36,395 nucleotides of DNA from Bacteroidales bacterium (GTDB lineage: Bacteria > Bacteroidota > Bacteroidia > Bacteroidales > Marinilabiliaceae): positions 1 through 36,395 of the forward strand of contig JAFPZF010000014.1 in assembly GCA_017417385.1 (NCBI GenBank), read 5' to 3'. A program made the translations under genes and the position numbers. The notes below the pieces were generated by a model. The model saw nothing but the letters and a program-made list of their open reading frames with translations, made no database searches and had not been told where the DNA came from. How positions within the stretch are numbered: position 1 is the first letter of the stretch; each line of letters begins with the position of its first letter. Positions 7,576 through 14,971 of this stretch are shown here, in pieces.

Positions 7576-7959
7576 ATGAGTAAGTCATACGAGCCTGAAG
7601 GCAACAAACTGCCGAACATAGTAGGTACCGGTACAAAGTTCGTAGGAGAAATAGATACTAACGGCGACCTGAGAGTGGATGGCATTATCGAGGGAAATAT
7701 CGTTTCTAAGGGTAAGATCGTTCTCGGTAGCGGCGGCAGTATCAACGGAACTATCAAGTGCGTCAGCGCTGAGATTTCCGGCTCCTTCGAGGGAAAACTT
7801 GAGGTCTCCGAACTGCTCGCTCTCAAGAACACGGCATACTTCAAGGGCGAAATGAAGGTCAACAAGCTCAGCATCGAGCCAGGCGCTAAGTTCATCGGCA
7901 CCTGTATGATGTCCGACGACCGTCAGCCTAGCAAGCCTGCCGAACAAGATAAGAAATAG
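7576..7959 (+). CDS. Bactofilin (polymer-forming cytoskeletal protein)
   Basis: A 127-residue protein with the bactofilin beta-helix core: IVGTGTKFVGEIDTNGDLRVDGIIEGNIVSKGKIVLGSGGSINGTIKC and on to SFEGKLEVSELLALKNTAYFKGEMKVNKLSIEPGAKFIGTCMM. The repeated G-x-[IV]-x-G pattern forms the stacked strands that polymerise into filaments. Short polar tails flank the core (SDDRQPSKPAEQDKK at the C-terminus). ATG 7576 is preferred; a GTG at 7567 would add three residues. It sits directly before the small membrane protein and ATP synthase genes. I recall the same neighbourhood from some other Bacteroidota, but the functional link, if any, is unknown. Confidence 0.9.
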   Translation: MSKSYEPEGNKLPNIVGTGTKFVGEIDTNGDLRVDGIIEGNIVSKGKIVLGSGGSINGTIKCVSAEISGSFEGKLEVSELLALKNTAYFKGEMKVNKLSIEPGAKFIGTCMMSDDRQPSKPAEQDKK

Positions 7960-8019
7960 TTCGTAGAACGTATATATAGCTCCCCGTATGGGGCTCAGTA
8001 AAACGGTTGTGGAATTGTG

Positions 8020-8442
8020 ATGATGATGCATGTCAGTACTAACAAGACTAAACTTAGAGCCGGTGCTTGGGTCGCGTCAACACTCCTGATCCTCGGGACA
8101 GGTCTGCTCGTCTGGAACCACGTGCTGCCTATTTCTTGCATTCTGATCCTGCTGACTCTCGTCATCATCGAGGCCGTCAAGATCGTCGTCATACTCCGAC
8201 ACTTCGCACGCCTCCACGGAACCGACAGGGTGCTGCTCGTGACACTGGCTGAACTCATAACGTTCGGTCTCGCCGTCGGAGCTCTCATCCTCCTCGCCAA
8301 CCCCACTGTCGGCGGTAACCATACTAAGGCTATAACGTTCTGCGCCGACTTTATGATTCTGCGACTCATAAGCTGCCTCATACTTTGGGAGCCGCTGTGG
8401 ACCGCCGACGACAAAAAACCGGAAACGGAACAAGAAGGTTAA
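8020..8442 (+). CDS. Small membrane protein preceding atpB (AtpI-like position)
   Basis: A 140-residue protein with four predicted membrane segments: roughly residues 15-33 (GAWVASTLLILGTGLLVW), 37-60 (LPISCILILLTLVIIEAVKIVVI), 75-98 and 103-122. It occupies the place where many ATP synthase operons encode AtpI or another small membrane protein. That suggests, without proving, a role in c-ring assembly or cation supply. I see no specific AtpI signature. The start is ambiguous: a GTG at 8017 is followed by ATG at 8020, 8023 and 8026. It ends 25 bp before atpB and is probably co-transcribed with it. Confidence 0.65.
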   Translation: MMMHVSTNKTKLRAGAWVASTLLILGTGLLVWNHVLPISCILILLTLVIIEAVKIVVILRHFARLHGTDRVLLVTLAELITFGLAVGALILLANPTVGGNHTKAITFCADFMILRLISCLILWEPLWTADDKKPETEQEG

Positions 8443-8467
8443 TGTAGAGTCTAGTAAAAGGAATAAA

Positions 8468-9505
8468 ATGAGAATATTTGCGCTCATAGGTGTCTTGATT
8501 GGCCTGCTGATGCCAGTCAACCTGATGGCTCAGGATAACAATGAGACGGGTGAGGAACGTTTGAATATCAAGGAATTGATGTTCCATCATATCGGCGACT
8601 CTCATCATTGGAATATCTTCGCCTGGAAGGGCGACGGCGGCGAGATTAAGTCTATCGACATCCCCCTCCCTGTCATGGCCTACAACAAGCAGAACGGTGA
8701 CTTCCTCTTCGCTATGTCTTCCTCCCTCTCCGAGGGTCAGACGATCGAGAAGAACGGCTGCCGCTATGGCATCAACGCCCACGAGAAACTCGAGGTCAAC
8801 GGGAGCACCGACGCTATCTTCGACTTCTCTCTGACGCGCAACGTCGCTTCTATGCTTATGAGCGTCGCTCTCCTCATGCTTATCTTCGTTGGCGCTACCC
8901 GTAGCATCAGAAAGACTAAGGTCCCACGCGGCGGCGCTGTCATCGTCGAGGAACTTGTCCTCTTTGCCAAGGAGATCGCCGACGACCAGATCGGCAAGAA
9001 GAAGTCCGCTAAGTTCACCCCGTTCCTCCTGACGCTCTTCTTCTTTATCTGGATCAACAACATTATCGGCCTCGTGCCGTTCTTCCCGGGTGGAACGAAC
9101 CTCTCCGGTAATATCGCCTTCACCTCTATCCTCGCTATCTTCACCTTCATCGTGACCCACGTCTTCGCTAGCAAGCACTACTGGGTCCACACGCTGACTG
9201 TCCCCGGCGTCCCCTTCATCATGAAGTTTATCATGGTCCCCCTCGAGATTGTGACGATGTTCACGAGGCCCTTCACCCTCCTCATCCGTCTCTTCGCGAA
9301 TATCACGGGCGGTCATATCATCGTCCTCAGTATGTTCTCGATTATCTTCTACCTCCAGACGTACATGATCTCTATCGCTTCTGTGCCGCTGGCCTTCGTG
9401 GTCTTCGTCCTCGAGCTGATCTTCGGCGCTCTGCAGGCGTATATCTTCACTGTCCTCTCCGCTCTCTACATCGGTCTCGCTGTAGCTGACGGTCACGACG
9501 AATAA
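8468..9505 (+). CDS. atpB: F-type ATP synthase subunit a
   Basis: Subunit a of the membrane F0 sector, forming the proton half-channels against the c-ring. The 345-residue protein has a signal peptide (ending NLMAQ) and a periplasmic extension of about 100 residues, both typical of Bacteroidetes. The membrane domain starts near residue 120. The essential arginine is in RPFTLLIRLFANITGGH (Arg274, equivalent to E. coli Arg210). Further helices include TPFLLTLFFFIWINNIIGLVPFFPGG and the C-terminal LELIFGALQAYIFTVLSALYIGLAV. It is followed 61 bp later by atpE in the order a-c-b-delta-alpha-gamma. Confidence 0.97.
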   Translation: MRIFALIGVLIGLLMPVNLMAQDNNETGEERLNIKELMFHHIGDSHHWNIFAWKGDGGEIKSIDIPLPVMAYNKQNGDFLFAMSSSLSEGQTIEKNGCRYGINAHEKLEVNGSTDAIFDFSLTRNVASMLMSVALLMLIFVGATRSIRKTKVPRGGAVIVEELVLFAKEIADDQIGKKKSAKFTPFLLTLFFFIWINNIIGLVPFFPGGTNLSGNIAFTSILAIFTFIVTHVFASKHYWVHTLTVPGVPFIMKFIMVPLEIVTMFTRPFTLLIRLFANITGGHIIVLSMFSIIFYLQTYMISIASVPLAFVVFVLELIFGALQAYIFTVLSALYIGLAVADGHDE

Positions 9506-9566
9506 GTGTCTTCATATCTAAGGAATACAACACAACAAAAACATAACAATCTAAAATCAGAAAATC

Positions 9567-9770
9567 ATGGGAAGTACGGTAGCTTTGGGACTTGGCCTGA
9601 TCGTAATAGGCATCGGCATCGGCATCGGCAAGGTCGGCGGCTCTGCAGTCGACGCAATGGCTCGCCAGCCGGAGATGGCAGGTAAGATTCAGACGGCTAT
9701 GCTTATCGCAGCCGGCATGGTCGAGGGTGCTGGTCTGTTCGGCATCGTCGCAGCTTGCTTCTTGATATAG
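9567..9770 (+). CDS. atpE: F-type ATP synthase subunit c
   Basis: The c-ring subunit, a 67-residue hairpin of two membrane helices. Helix 1 carries the glycine-rich GIGIGIGKVGGSAVDA motif, the polar loop is ARQPE (residues 32-36), and the ion-binding carboxylate is Glu53 in AAGMVEGAGLFG. The residue after the Glu is Gly rather than the Ser or Thr seen in sodium-binding rings, and helix 1 lacks a clear coordinating Gln, so proton coupling is the likely mode. It is somewhat shorter at the N-terminus than many Bacteroidetes c subunits. The start is well supported by an A-rich upstream stretch and no in-frame alternative. Confidence 0.95.
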   Translation: MGSTVALGLGLIVIGIGIGIGKVGGSAVDAMARQPEMAGKIQTAMLIAAGMVEGAGLFGIVAACFLI

Positions 9771-9813
9771 TAGCAACCTACACTGACGTTCTAAGTAAGA
9801 AAGGAGCTGAATC

Positions 9814-10308
9814 ATGGATCTACTATCACCAGAACCTGGCCTCGTCATCTGGTCGGGATTAACGTTCTTAGCAGTTCTCGCGCTCCTGACGAAGTTTGCT
9901 TGGAAACCCCAGCTGGGAATGATCAAGGAACGTGAGGACGAAATCGAAGGTTCTCTCGAGAAGGCTAAACAGGCACAGCAGGAGTACGCACGTCTTGAGG
10001 CTGAGAAAAAGCTCATGGCCGAGGAAAGCCGTAAGGAGCGTGATCAGCTGCTCAAGGAGACTAAGGAAAAAGTTCAAATGATGCTCGACGAAGCTCGTGC
10101 TCAGGCTCTGACTGAGGGCAACAAGCTCCTCGCTGAGGCGCGTAGCCAGATCGAAAAGGAAAAGGCCGCTGCCTTGACCGAACTTCGTGAACAAGTCGCA
10201 TCTTTGTCCGTCGAGATAGCTGGTAAGCTCATCGGCGATAGCCTTAGCGCTGCTGACAAGCAAAAGGAGCTGATAGACAAATATCTACAGGAGAGCAACT
10301 TCAACTAA
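9814..10308 (+). CDS. atpF: F-type ATP synthase subunit b
   Basis: The peripheral stalk subunit. The 164-residue protein has one N-terminal membrane helix (residues ~8-27, GLVIWSGLTFLAVLALLTKFAW) ending in KPQLGMIKEREDEI, the usual junction, followed by a long charged coiled coil (KAKQAQQEYARLEAEKKLMAEESRKERDQL and onward) and a C-terminal region (VEIAGKLIGDSL) that contacts delta. It lies between atpE and atpH in the standard order, 43 bp after atpE and 17 bp before atpH. Confidence 0.95.
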   Translation: MDLLSPEPGLVIWSGLTFLAVLALLTKFAWKPQLGMIKEREDEIEGSLEKAKQAQQEYARLEAEKKLMAEESRKERDQLLKETKEKVQMMLDEARAQALTEGNKLLAEARSQIEKEKAAALTELREQVASLSVEIAGKLIGDSLSAADKQKELIDKYLQESNFN

Positions 10309-10325
10309 GTGAAAGGAATCTAACG

Positions 10326-10916
10326 ATGGACATGGGGCTGATAGCACGGCGTTATGCAACAGTGCTGCTAGAATTTGCACGAGACAAGGGTGTCATCGAC
10401 CAGGTGTACGAGGACTCTCGACTCGTCCGGTGCGTCCTTAACGACGAACCGGACGCTATGAAGTTCTTCAACTCGCCTCTCCACAAGATGAGCGAGAAAC
10501 GTGCGCTCGTAGCAGGTACGTTCACAGGCAAGGTGACATCAGAAATGCTGCAGTTCTTGAACTTTCTCGTCGAAAAGGAACGCGTCGGGCTTGCTCCGCA
10601 AGTCCTCCTCGTATTCGAGTCCTTGGTCAAGAAAGAAAAAAAGGTCGTCACCGCTGTCGTGACTACCGCTACTGAACTGTCTCAGGACGCTCAAAAGGGT
10701 ATCATCGACCAGATTGACCTAAAACTCCGACAGTCCGGTGTCGAGGTCTCTGCCGTCGAGGCTTCCTTCAAGTCCGACCCGAAAATCATCGGTGGTATTA
10801 TCTTGCAGATAGACGGACGACAGGCCGACAACTCAATCGCCTCTAAACTGGCTGAGATTGAACGTGCCCTCAGATGTCGTGCGTCGGTCGGTCGCGAGCC
10901 TCACGCTTTTGCATGA
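10326..10916 (+). CDS. atpH: F-type ATP synthase subunit delta
   Basis: This subunit joins the peripheral stalk to the F1 head. The 196-residue protein begins with MGLIARRYATVLLEFARDKG, the characteristic start of the family, and has an N-terminal helical domain. The C-terminal domain includes KSDPKIIGGIILQIDGRQADNSIASKLAEIERAL, the conserved closing signature. It extends about 15 residues past that signature (CRASVGREPHAFA). The gene lies between atpF and atpA with short gaps. Confidence 0.95.
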   Translation: MDMGLIARRYATVLLEFARDKGVIDQVYEDSRLVRCVLNDEPDAMKFFNSPLHKMSEKRALVAGTFTGKVTSEMLQFLNFLVEKERVGLAPQVLLVFESLVKKEKKVVTAVVTTATELSQDAQKGIIDQIDLKLRQSGVEVSAVEASFKSDPKIIGGIILQIDGRQADNSIASKLAEIERALRCRASVGREPHAFA

Positions 10917-10952
10917 CGGCTCATATCTATTAACAACACGAGAAAACAGAGC

Positions 10953-12527
10953 ATGGAAAGAATAAAAGCCTCGGAGGTCTCGTCGCTGCTTAAAGAGCAG
11001 TTGGAGAAGTTCGACACCTCGACGAAACTCGAGGAGGTCGGAACTGTCCTGACTGTCGGCGACGGCATAGCTACGGCCTTCGGCCTTGCCAACGTAGAAA
11101 GCAACGAGCTTGTCGAGATCGGCTCAGCTACCGGCGTGGTGCTCAATCTTGACCAAGACAGCGTCGGCATCGTGCTCATGAGCAATGCCAACGACGTTAA
11201 GGAGGGTGACACTGTCAAGCGTACGGGGCGTATCGCTTCTATACGAGTCAACGACAATATTATCGGCCGAGTCGTCAACACGCTCGGTGAGCCTATCGAC
11301 GGCAAGGGTAGCATCGAAGGCAAAATGTACGAGATGCCTCTCGAAAGAAAAGCCCCTCAGGTGCTTTTCCGCCAGCCAGTCAAGCAGCCTCTGCAGACTG
11401 GTATCAAGGCTATCGACTCTATGACCCCTATCGGTAGAGGTCAGCGAGAACTTATCATCGGCGATAGGCAGACCGGTAAGACGGCTATCGCTATCGACAC
11501 TATCTTGAACCAGAAGAGCTTCTACGACGCCGGTGACCCTGTCTACTGTATCTATGTAGCGACAGGTCAGAAAGCTAGTACGGTCGCTCAGATCGTCAAC
11601 GTACTCGAGAAAAGAGGCGCCATGGCCTACACGGTCATCGTCTCCGCTACCGCAGCTGACTCCCCAGCGATGCAGTTCTACTCGCCTCTCGCTGGCGCCG
11701 CTATCGGCGAGTACTTCAGGGATTCGGGCCGTCACGCCCTCATCATCTATGACGACCTCTCCAAGCAGGCTGTCTCCTACCGTGAGGTGAGCCTCCTCCT
11801 GAGGAGACCACCTGGACGTGAGGCCTACCCGGGCGATATCTTCTATCTGCACTCTCGTCTCCTCGAGAGAGCAGCTAAGATTATCGAGAACGACGAACTC
11901 GCTGCTCAGATGAACGACCTCCCAGAGGATCTCAAGCCTATCGTCAAGGGTGGCGGCTCTCTTACGGCCCTCCCTATCATCGAGACGCAGGCTGGCGACG
12001 TCGCCGCCTATATCCCGACGAACGTGATCTCTATCACCGACGGGCAGATATTCCTCGAGAGCAACCTCTTCAACGCCGGCGTCCGCCCTGCTATCAACGT
12101 GGGTATCTCTGTGTCCCGTGTCGGTGGCTCCGCGCAGATCAAGAGTATGAAGAAGGTCGCTGGTACCCTCAAGCTCGACCAGGCTCAGTATCGAGAGCTC
12201 GAGGCTTTCTCGAAGTTCGGTTCAGACCTCGACGCATCGACTATGGCGGTGCTCGACAAGGGACGTAAGAACGTCGAACTCCTCAAGCAGCCTCAGTACA
12301 GCCCGTTCCTCGTCGAGAAGCAGGTCGCTATCATCTACTGTGGTACCAACGGTCTACTCAGGGACATCCCGATGGACAAGGTTCAGGACTTCCAGGAGCA
12401 GTTCCTCGAGGAAATGGACCTCAACCACAAGGAGACCATGCAGCAGATCGCTGCCGGCAAGATCGACGACAGCATCACCAGCGTCTTGAAAGAGGCCGCT
12501 GCTAAGATAACTAAGAGATTGGCTTAA
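10953..12527 (+). CDS. atpA: F-type ATP synthase subunit alpha
   Basis: The non-catalytic nucleotide-binding subunit of F1. The 524-residue length is normal for the family. The P-loop is GDRQTGKT (residues 170-177), preceded by [21 protein letters not shown]. Other landmarks are [63 protein letters not shown], and [15 protein letters not shown], which carries the arginine finger that acts on the beta active site. The catalytic beta partner is not encoded in this window. It is followed 16 bp later by atpG. Confidence 0.98.
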   Translation: MERIKASEVSSLLKEQLEKFDTSTKLEEVGTVLTVGDGIATAFGLANVESNELVEIGSATGVVLNLDQDSVGIVLMSNANDVKEGDTVKRTGRIASIRVNDNIIGRVVNTLGEPIDGKGSIEGKMYEMPLERKAPQVLFRQPVKQPLQTGIKAIDSMTPIGRGQRELIIGDRQTGKTAIAIDTILNQKSFYDAGDPVYCIYVATGQKASTVAQIVNVLEKRGAMAYTVIVSATAADSPAMQFYSPLAGAAIGEYFRDSGRHALIIYDDLSKQAVSYREVSLLLRRPPGREAYPGDIFYLHSRLLERAAKIIENDELAAQMNDLPEDLKPIVKGGGSLTALPIIETQAGDVAAYIPTNVISITDGQIFLESNLFNAGVRPAINVGISVSRVGGSAQIKSMKKVAGTLKLDQAQYRELEAFSKFGSDLDASTMAVLDKGRKNVELLKQPQYSPFLVEKQVAIIYCGTNGLLRDIPMDKVQDFQEQFLEEMDLNHKETMQQIAAGKIDDSITSVLKEAAAKITKRLA

Positions 12528-12543
12528 AGATTAAGAGACTCAC

Positions 12544-13428
12544 ATGGCGAACTTAAAGGACATAAGAACCCGAATCTCTTCCGTGCGCTCCACTATGCAG
12601 GTGACTAGCGCTATGAAGATGGTCTCGGCTGCTAAGTTGAAGAAGGCTCAGAACGACGTGACGAAAGTCCGCCCCTTTGAGCAGAAATTGACTGAGATTA
12701 TAGGCTTCCTGGGGTCGTCGGTCTCTGATGTCCAACTGAACTATCCAGCCTTCCGTCAGGGTGGCAAGGAGGGTGTCCTGATCGTTGCTATCGCTTCTGA
12801 CAAAGGTCTCGCTGGCGCTTTCAACGCCAACGTCGTCAAGGAGGTCGAACGTATGGTCAACGGCCCCCTCGCTGACTTGGTCCGCAAGGACGAGGTCGAA
12901 GTGCTCTGCGTCGGCAAGCAGGTCGGCAAAGGTCTCCGTTCAAGGAAGGTGAACGTCAAATGGACTGAAGTCTCTGGCTTCTACGACAACATGACCCTTG
13001 AGACGGTCTACAACCTCGCCGACGAGCTCTCTAAGAGGTTCGCTGCCAAGCAGTGCGGCAAGGTCGTCCTCGTCTACAACGAGTTCGTCAACGCAGCAGT
13101 ACAGAATGTCAAGCAGGTCCAGCTCCTCCCGCTCCAGATGCCTCAGAACGTCGACAACTCGTCGTTCAAGGACTTCATCGTCGAGCCTAGCAAGGAGGAG
13201 GTCCTCGAAGACCTTATACCGCAGGCGATAAGGACTAGGCTCCTCGCTATTGTCCGCGAGAGTCTCGCCTCTGAGCATGGCGCCCGTATGACGTCTATGC
13301 ACAAGGCAACAGACAACGCAAGCGAACTGCTCGGCGAACTTCAGCTGCAGTACAACAAGGCTAGGCAGAGCGCTATCACTAACGAGCTCATCGAGATCGT
13401 CAGTGGCGCCTCCGCTCTCAACGGATAG
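12544..13428 (+). CDS. atpG: F-type ATP synthase subunit gamma
   Basis: The rotor shaft that turns within F1. The 294-residue protein starts with MANLKDIRTRISSVRSTMQVTSAMKMVSAAKLKKAQ, the conserved N-terminal helix, and ends with SEHGARMTSMHKATDNASELLGELQLQYNKARQSAITNELIEIVSGASAL, the conserved C-terminal helix. Together these form the coiled-coil shaft. It is the last gene of the cluster and is followed 21 bp later by a strong terminator. The usual beta and epsilon genes do not follow. Confidence 0.97.
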   Translation: MANLKDIRTRISSVRSTMQVTSAMKMVSAAKLKKAQNDVTKVRPFEQKLTEIIGFLGSSVSDVQLNYPAFRQGGKEGVLIVAIASDKGLAGAFNANVVKEVERMVNGPLADLVRKDEVEVLCVGKQVGKGLRSRKVNVKWTEVSGFYDNMTLETVYNLADELSKRFAAKQCGKVVLVYNEFVNAAVQNVKQVQLLPLQMPQNVDNSSFKDFIVEPSKEEVLEDLIPQAIRTRLLAIVRESLASEHGARMTSMHKATDNASELLGELQLQYNKARQSAITNELIEIVSGASALNG

Positions 13429-13449
13429 GTGTTACAAGGTTAAATGATT

Positions 13450-13479
13450 AGCGCCTGGCGACGTTTGTCACCAGGCGCT
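13450..13479 (+). terminator. Terminator of the ATP synthase operon
   Basis: A near-perfect stem-loop: AGCGCCTGG then GAC pairs with GTC then CCAGGCGCT, with a short GTTT loop and one C/A mismatch. It starts 21 bp after the atpG stop and is followed by TCTCTTT. Confidence 0.85.
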
Positions 13480-13533
13480 TCTCTTTACGTCCCACTCTCC
13501 CATGACCTCCGCGTCTATATGTGTGCTAACAAA

Positions 13534-13565
13534 AAAGACTCCCATTCTCTCGAATGGAAGTCTTT
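13534..13565 (-). terminator. Intrinsic terminator of rpsU
   Basis: On the minus strand, a stem of AAAGACT and CCATTC units pairs across a GAGA loop and is followed by a run of six T. It faces the atpG terminator and closes the minus-strand rpsU transcript, although a second hairpin (13586-13607) lies between it and the gene. Confidence 0.85.
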
Positions 13566-13585
13566 GTCCTTTGCGTGAAAATCAT

Positions 13586-13607
13586 GCTGCTCGGAGAAGC
13601 GAGCAGC
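13586..13607 (-). other. Small hairpin in the rpsU 3' untranslated region
   Basis: GCTGCTC at 13586-13592 pairs perfectly with GAGCAGC at 13601-13607 over an 8-base loop. It sits between the rpsU stop codon and the T-rich terminator. Its role is unknown; it may stabilise the 3' end. Confidence 0.4.
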
Positions 13608-13619
13608 CGAGACCTGAGA

Positions 13620-13811
13620 TTATTCCTCGTCCCTGTGCATCTGCTGGACATAGATGGCCTTCGCCAGCTTCTCGCGACGAATCACACTGTCCTTAGTGTA
13701 TGCCTGACGGCTACGAAGCTCACGCATTATACCCGTCTTCTCGAACTTGCGCTTGAACTTCTTCAGCGCCCTCTCAATGTTCTCACCCTCTTTGATAGGA
13801 ACTACGATCAT
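13620..13811 (-). CDS. rpsU: 30S ribosomal protein bS21
   Basis: A 63-residue small-subunit protein. MIVVPIKEGENIERALKKFKRKFEKTGIMRELRSRQAYTKDSVIRREKLAKAIYVQQ matches Bacteroidetes bS21 almost throughout, with the basic N-terminal helix that contacts 16S rRNA near the anti-Shine-Dalgarno region. The start is fixed by the conserved MIVVP. The upstream sequence is A/T-rich without a Shine-Dalgarno. The gene lies 94 bp after a LytTR regulator on the same strand and has its own terminator. Confidence 0.96.
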   Translation of the reverse strand: MIVVPIKEGENIERALKKFKRKFEKTGIMRELRSRQAYTKDSVIRREKLAKAIYVQQMHRDEE

Positions 13812-13905
13812 ACTGTTTTCTTAGTTTTATATTTTAATTTTTCTCTACTCCTAGAAAATCTCGGCAAAGTAAAGGGTTTTTCTTCACATTACCAAATTAT
13901 TACCA

Positions 13906-14634
13906 CTATTTCAGCAACTGACGCTCGATATACTGCTGGAATGTGTCCTTATAACTCTCCGATACGGGCACTAGATGACCTGCAATGGAGATCCTTAGGT
14001 GACTGACTGACTCTATCCGCTTGAGGTTGACTATCCAGCTGCGATGAACCCTCATGAAGACGTCGTCTGGGAGTGTCGCCTCGGTCCTCTTCATGGATAG
14101 CAGCGTCGTCAGTGGCTTGCTCTCGCCTGCGACGTAGAGCTTGACGTACTCGCTAAGGCCCTCTACCAGCATGATGTCGCCTATGCGGATACGAGACATC
14201 TTGGAGTCGCTCTTGACGAAGATGTAGTCGTCCTCCGTCAGGCGGGCGGTCTCGTCTGCCTTCGGCATGGAGTCTAGTCGACGACGCGCCTTGTCGACCG
14301 CTGCGACAACCTCGTGATAGCCAAACGGCTTCAGGAGGTAGTCGACTGCGTCAACGCGGAAGCCTTCGACGGCATAATCTGGATATGCCGTGGTGAAAAT
14401 GACTAGACACGTCTGCGGCAGGAGCTTGACTAGCTCCATCCCTCCCATGTCTGGCATGCTGATGTCGGTGAAAAGCACATCGATGTCGGTCGAGCGGATA
14501 ATATCAAGAGCCTCGGCAGCACTGTTGCACTCGCCGACCAGTTGTACTCCACTCACCTTCTTGACATAGCCCGCAAGCTGCGCTAGAGCAAGAGGCTCGT
14601 CATCTACCACTAAGCACTTAATCTTCTTCTCCAT
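13906..14634 (-). CDS. LytTR-family response regulator
   Basis: A 242-residue two-component regulator from ATG 14634. The receiver domain (1-120) carries the acidic pair in CLVVDDEP, the phosphoacceptor Asp57 in DVLFTDISMPDMGG, the switch Thr in IFTTAYPDYAVEGF, and Lys102 in DYLLKPF. The C-terminal LytTR DNA-binding domain (~140-242) includes DYIFVKSDSKMSRIRIGDIMLVEGLSEYVKLY, VFMRVHRSWIVNLKRIES and LVPVSESYKDTF. The ATG at 14691 is rejected because a promoter lies between it and 14634. No histidine kinase is encoded nearby, so it is an orphan here. It is divergent from the sugar transporter operon, but I see no clear operator linking them. Confidence 0.93.
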   Translation of the reverse strand: MEKKIKCLVVDDEPLALAQLAGYVKKVSGVQLVGECNSAAEALDIIRSTDIDVLFTDISMPDMGGMELVKLLPQTCLVIFTTAYPDYAVEGFRVDAVDYLLKPFGYHEVVAAVDKARRRLDSMPKADETARLTEDDYIFVKSDSKMSRIRIGDIMLVEGLSEYVKLYVAGESKPLTTLLSMKRTEATLPDDVFMRVHRSWIVNLKRIESVSHLRISIAGHLVPVSESYKDTFQQYIERQLLK

Positions 14635-14971
14635 AAGATGCAAAGATAGAAAAAAAGAACAGAAATCCGAATTTATTGGGCTGAAAAGCACGGAAATACG
14701 AATGAGACATGCAATCTATATCAGAATGACGTGCGTCAAAGTGACAAATGAAATGAATTGAAGTTAAATTCGCCCCCCTACAAGTCAAAACATCATAAGA
14801 AGTTCTCTGTGAGGACTGTCGGTGGAGAAGATATGAGAATGTTGTCAATGTGGTCAGAGTGTGTGCTATGATATTGAAAATAAGAGCGGTGCGATACGAT
14901 TCTACTAATAATGAAGAATTTTATTTGAGGGGTGACGTCCGTTATTCTCTAAAAAAGTATTAAATTGCGGC
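14635..14971. other. AT-rich divergent intergenic region
   Basis: It separates the LytTR gene (minus) from the sugar transporter operon (plus). Besides the LytTR promoter at 14641-14648, I see no coding region, no clear DnaA box, and only a weak candidate promoter (around TATTAAATTG, ~14958) before ATG 14972. Confidence 0.5.
14641..14648 (-). promoter_or_regulatory. -7 box of the LytTR gene, near-leaderless
   Basis: Read on the minus strand this is TATCTTTG, a full match to TAnnTTTG. It ends 6 bp before ATG 14634. With the usual start site a few bases further, the transcript would be leaderless or nearly so. No good TTG is seen upstream. Confidence 0.5.

Noticed and set aside
8378-9496. A 372-codon acidic frame opposite atpB
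   Set aside because: Extremely Glu/Asp-rich antisense shadow of a well conserved subunit a gene.
14635-14971. Replication origin in the divergent intergenic region
   Set aside because: AT-rich and near a composition change, but no DnaA boxes or repeated 9-13-mers are visible.
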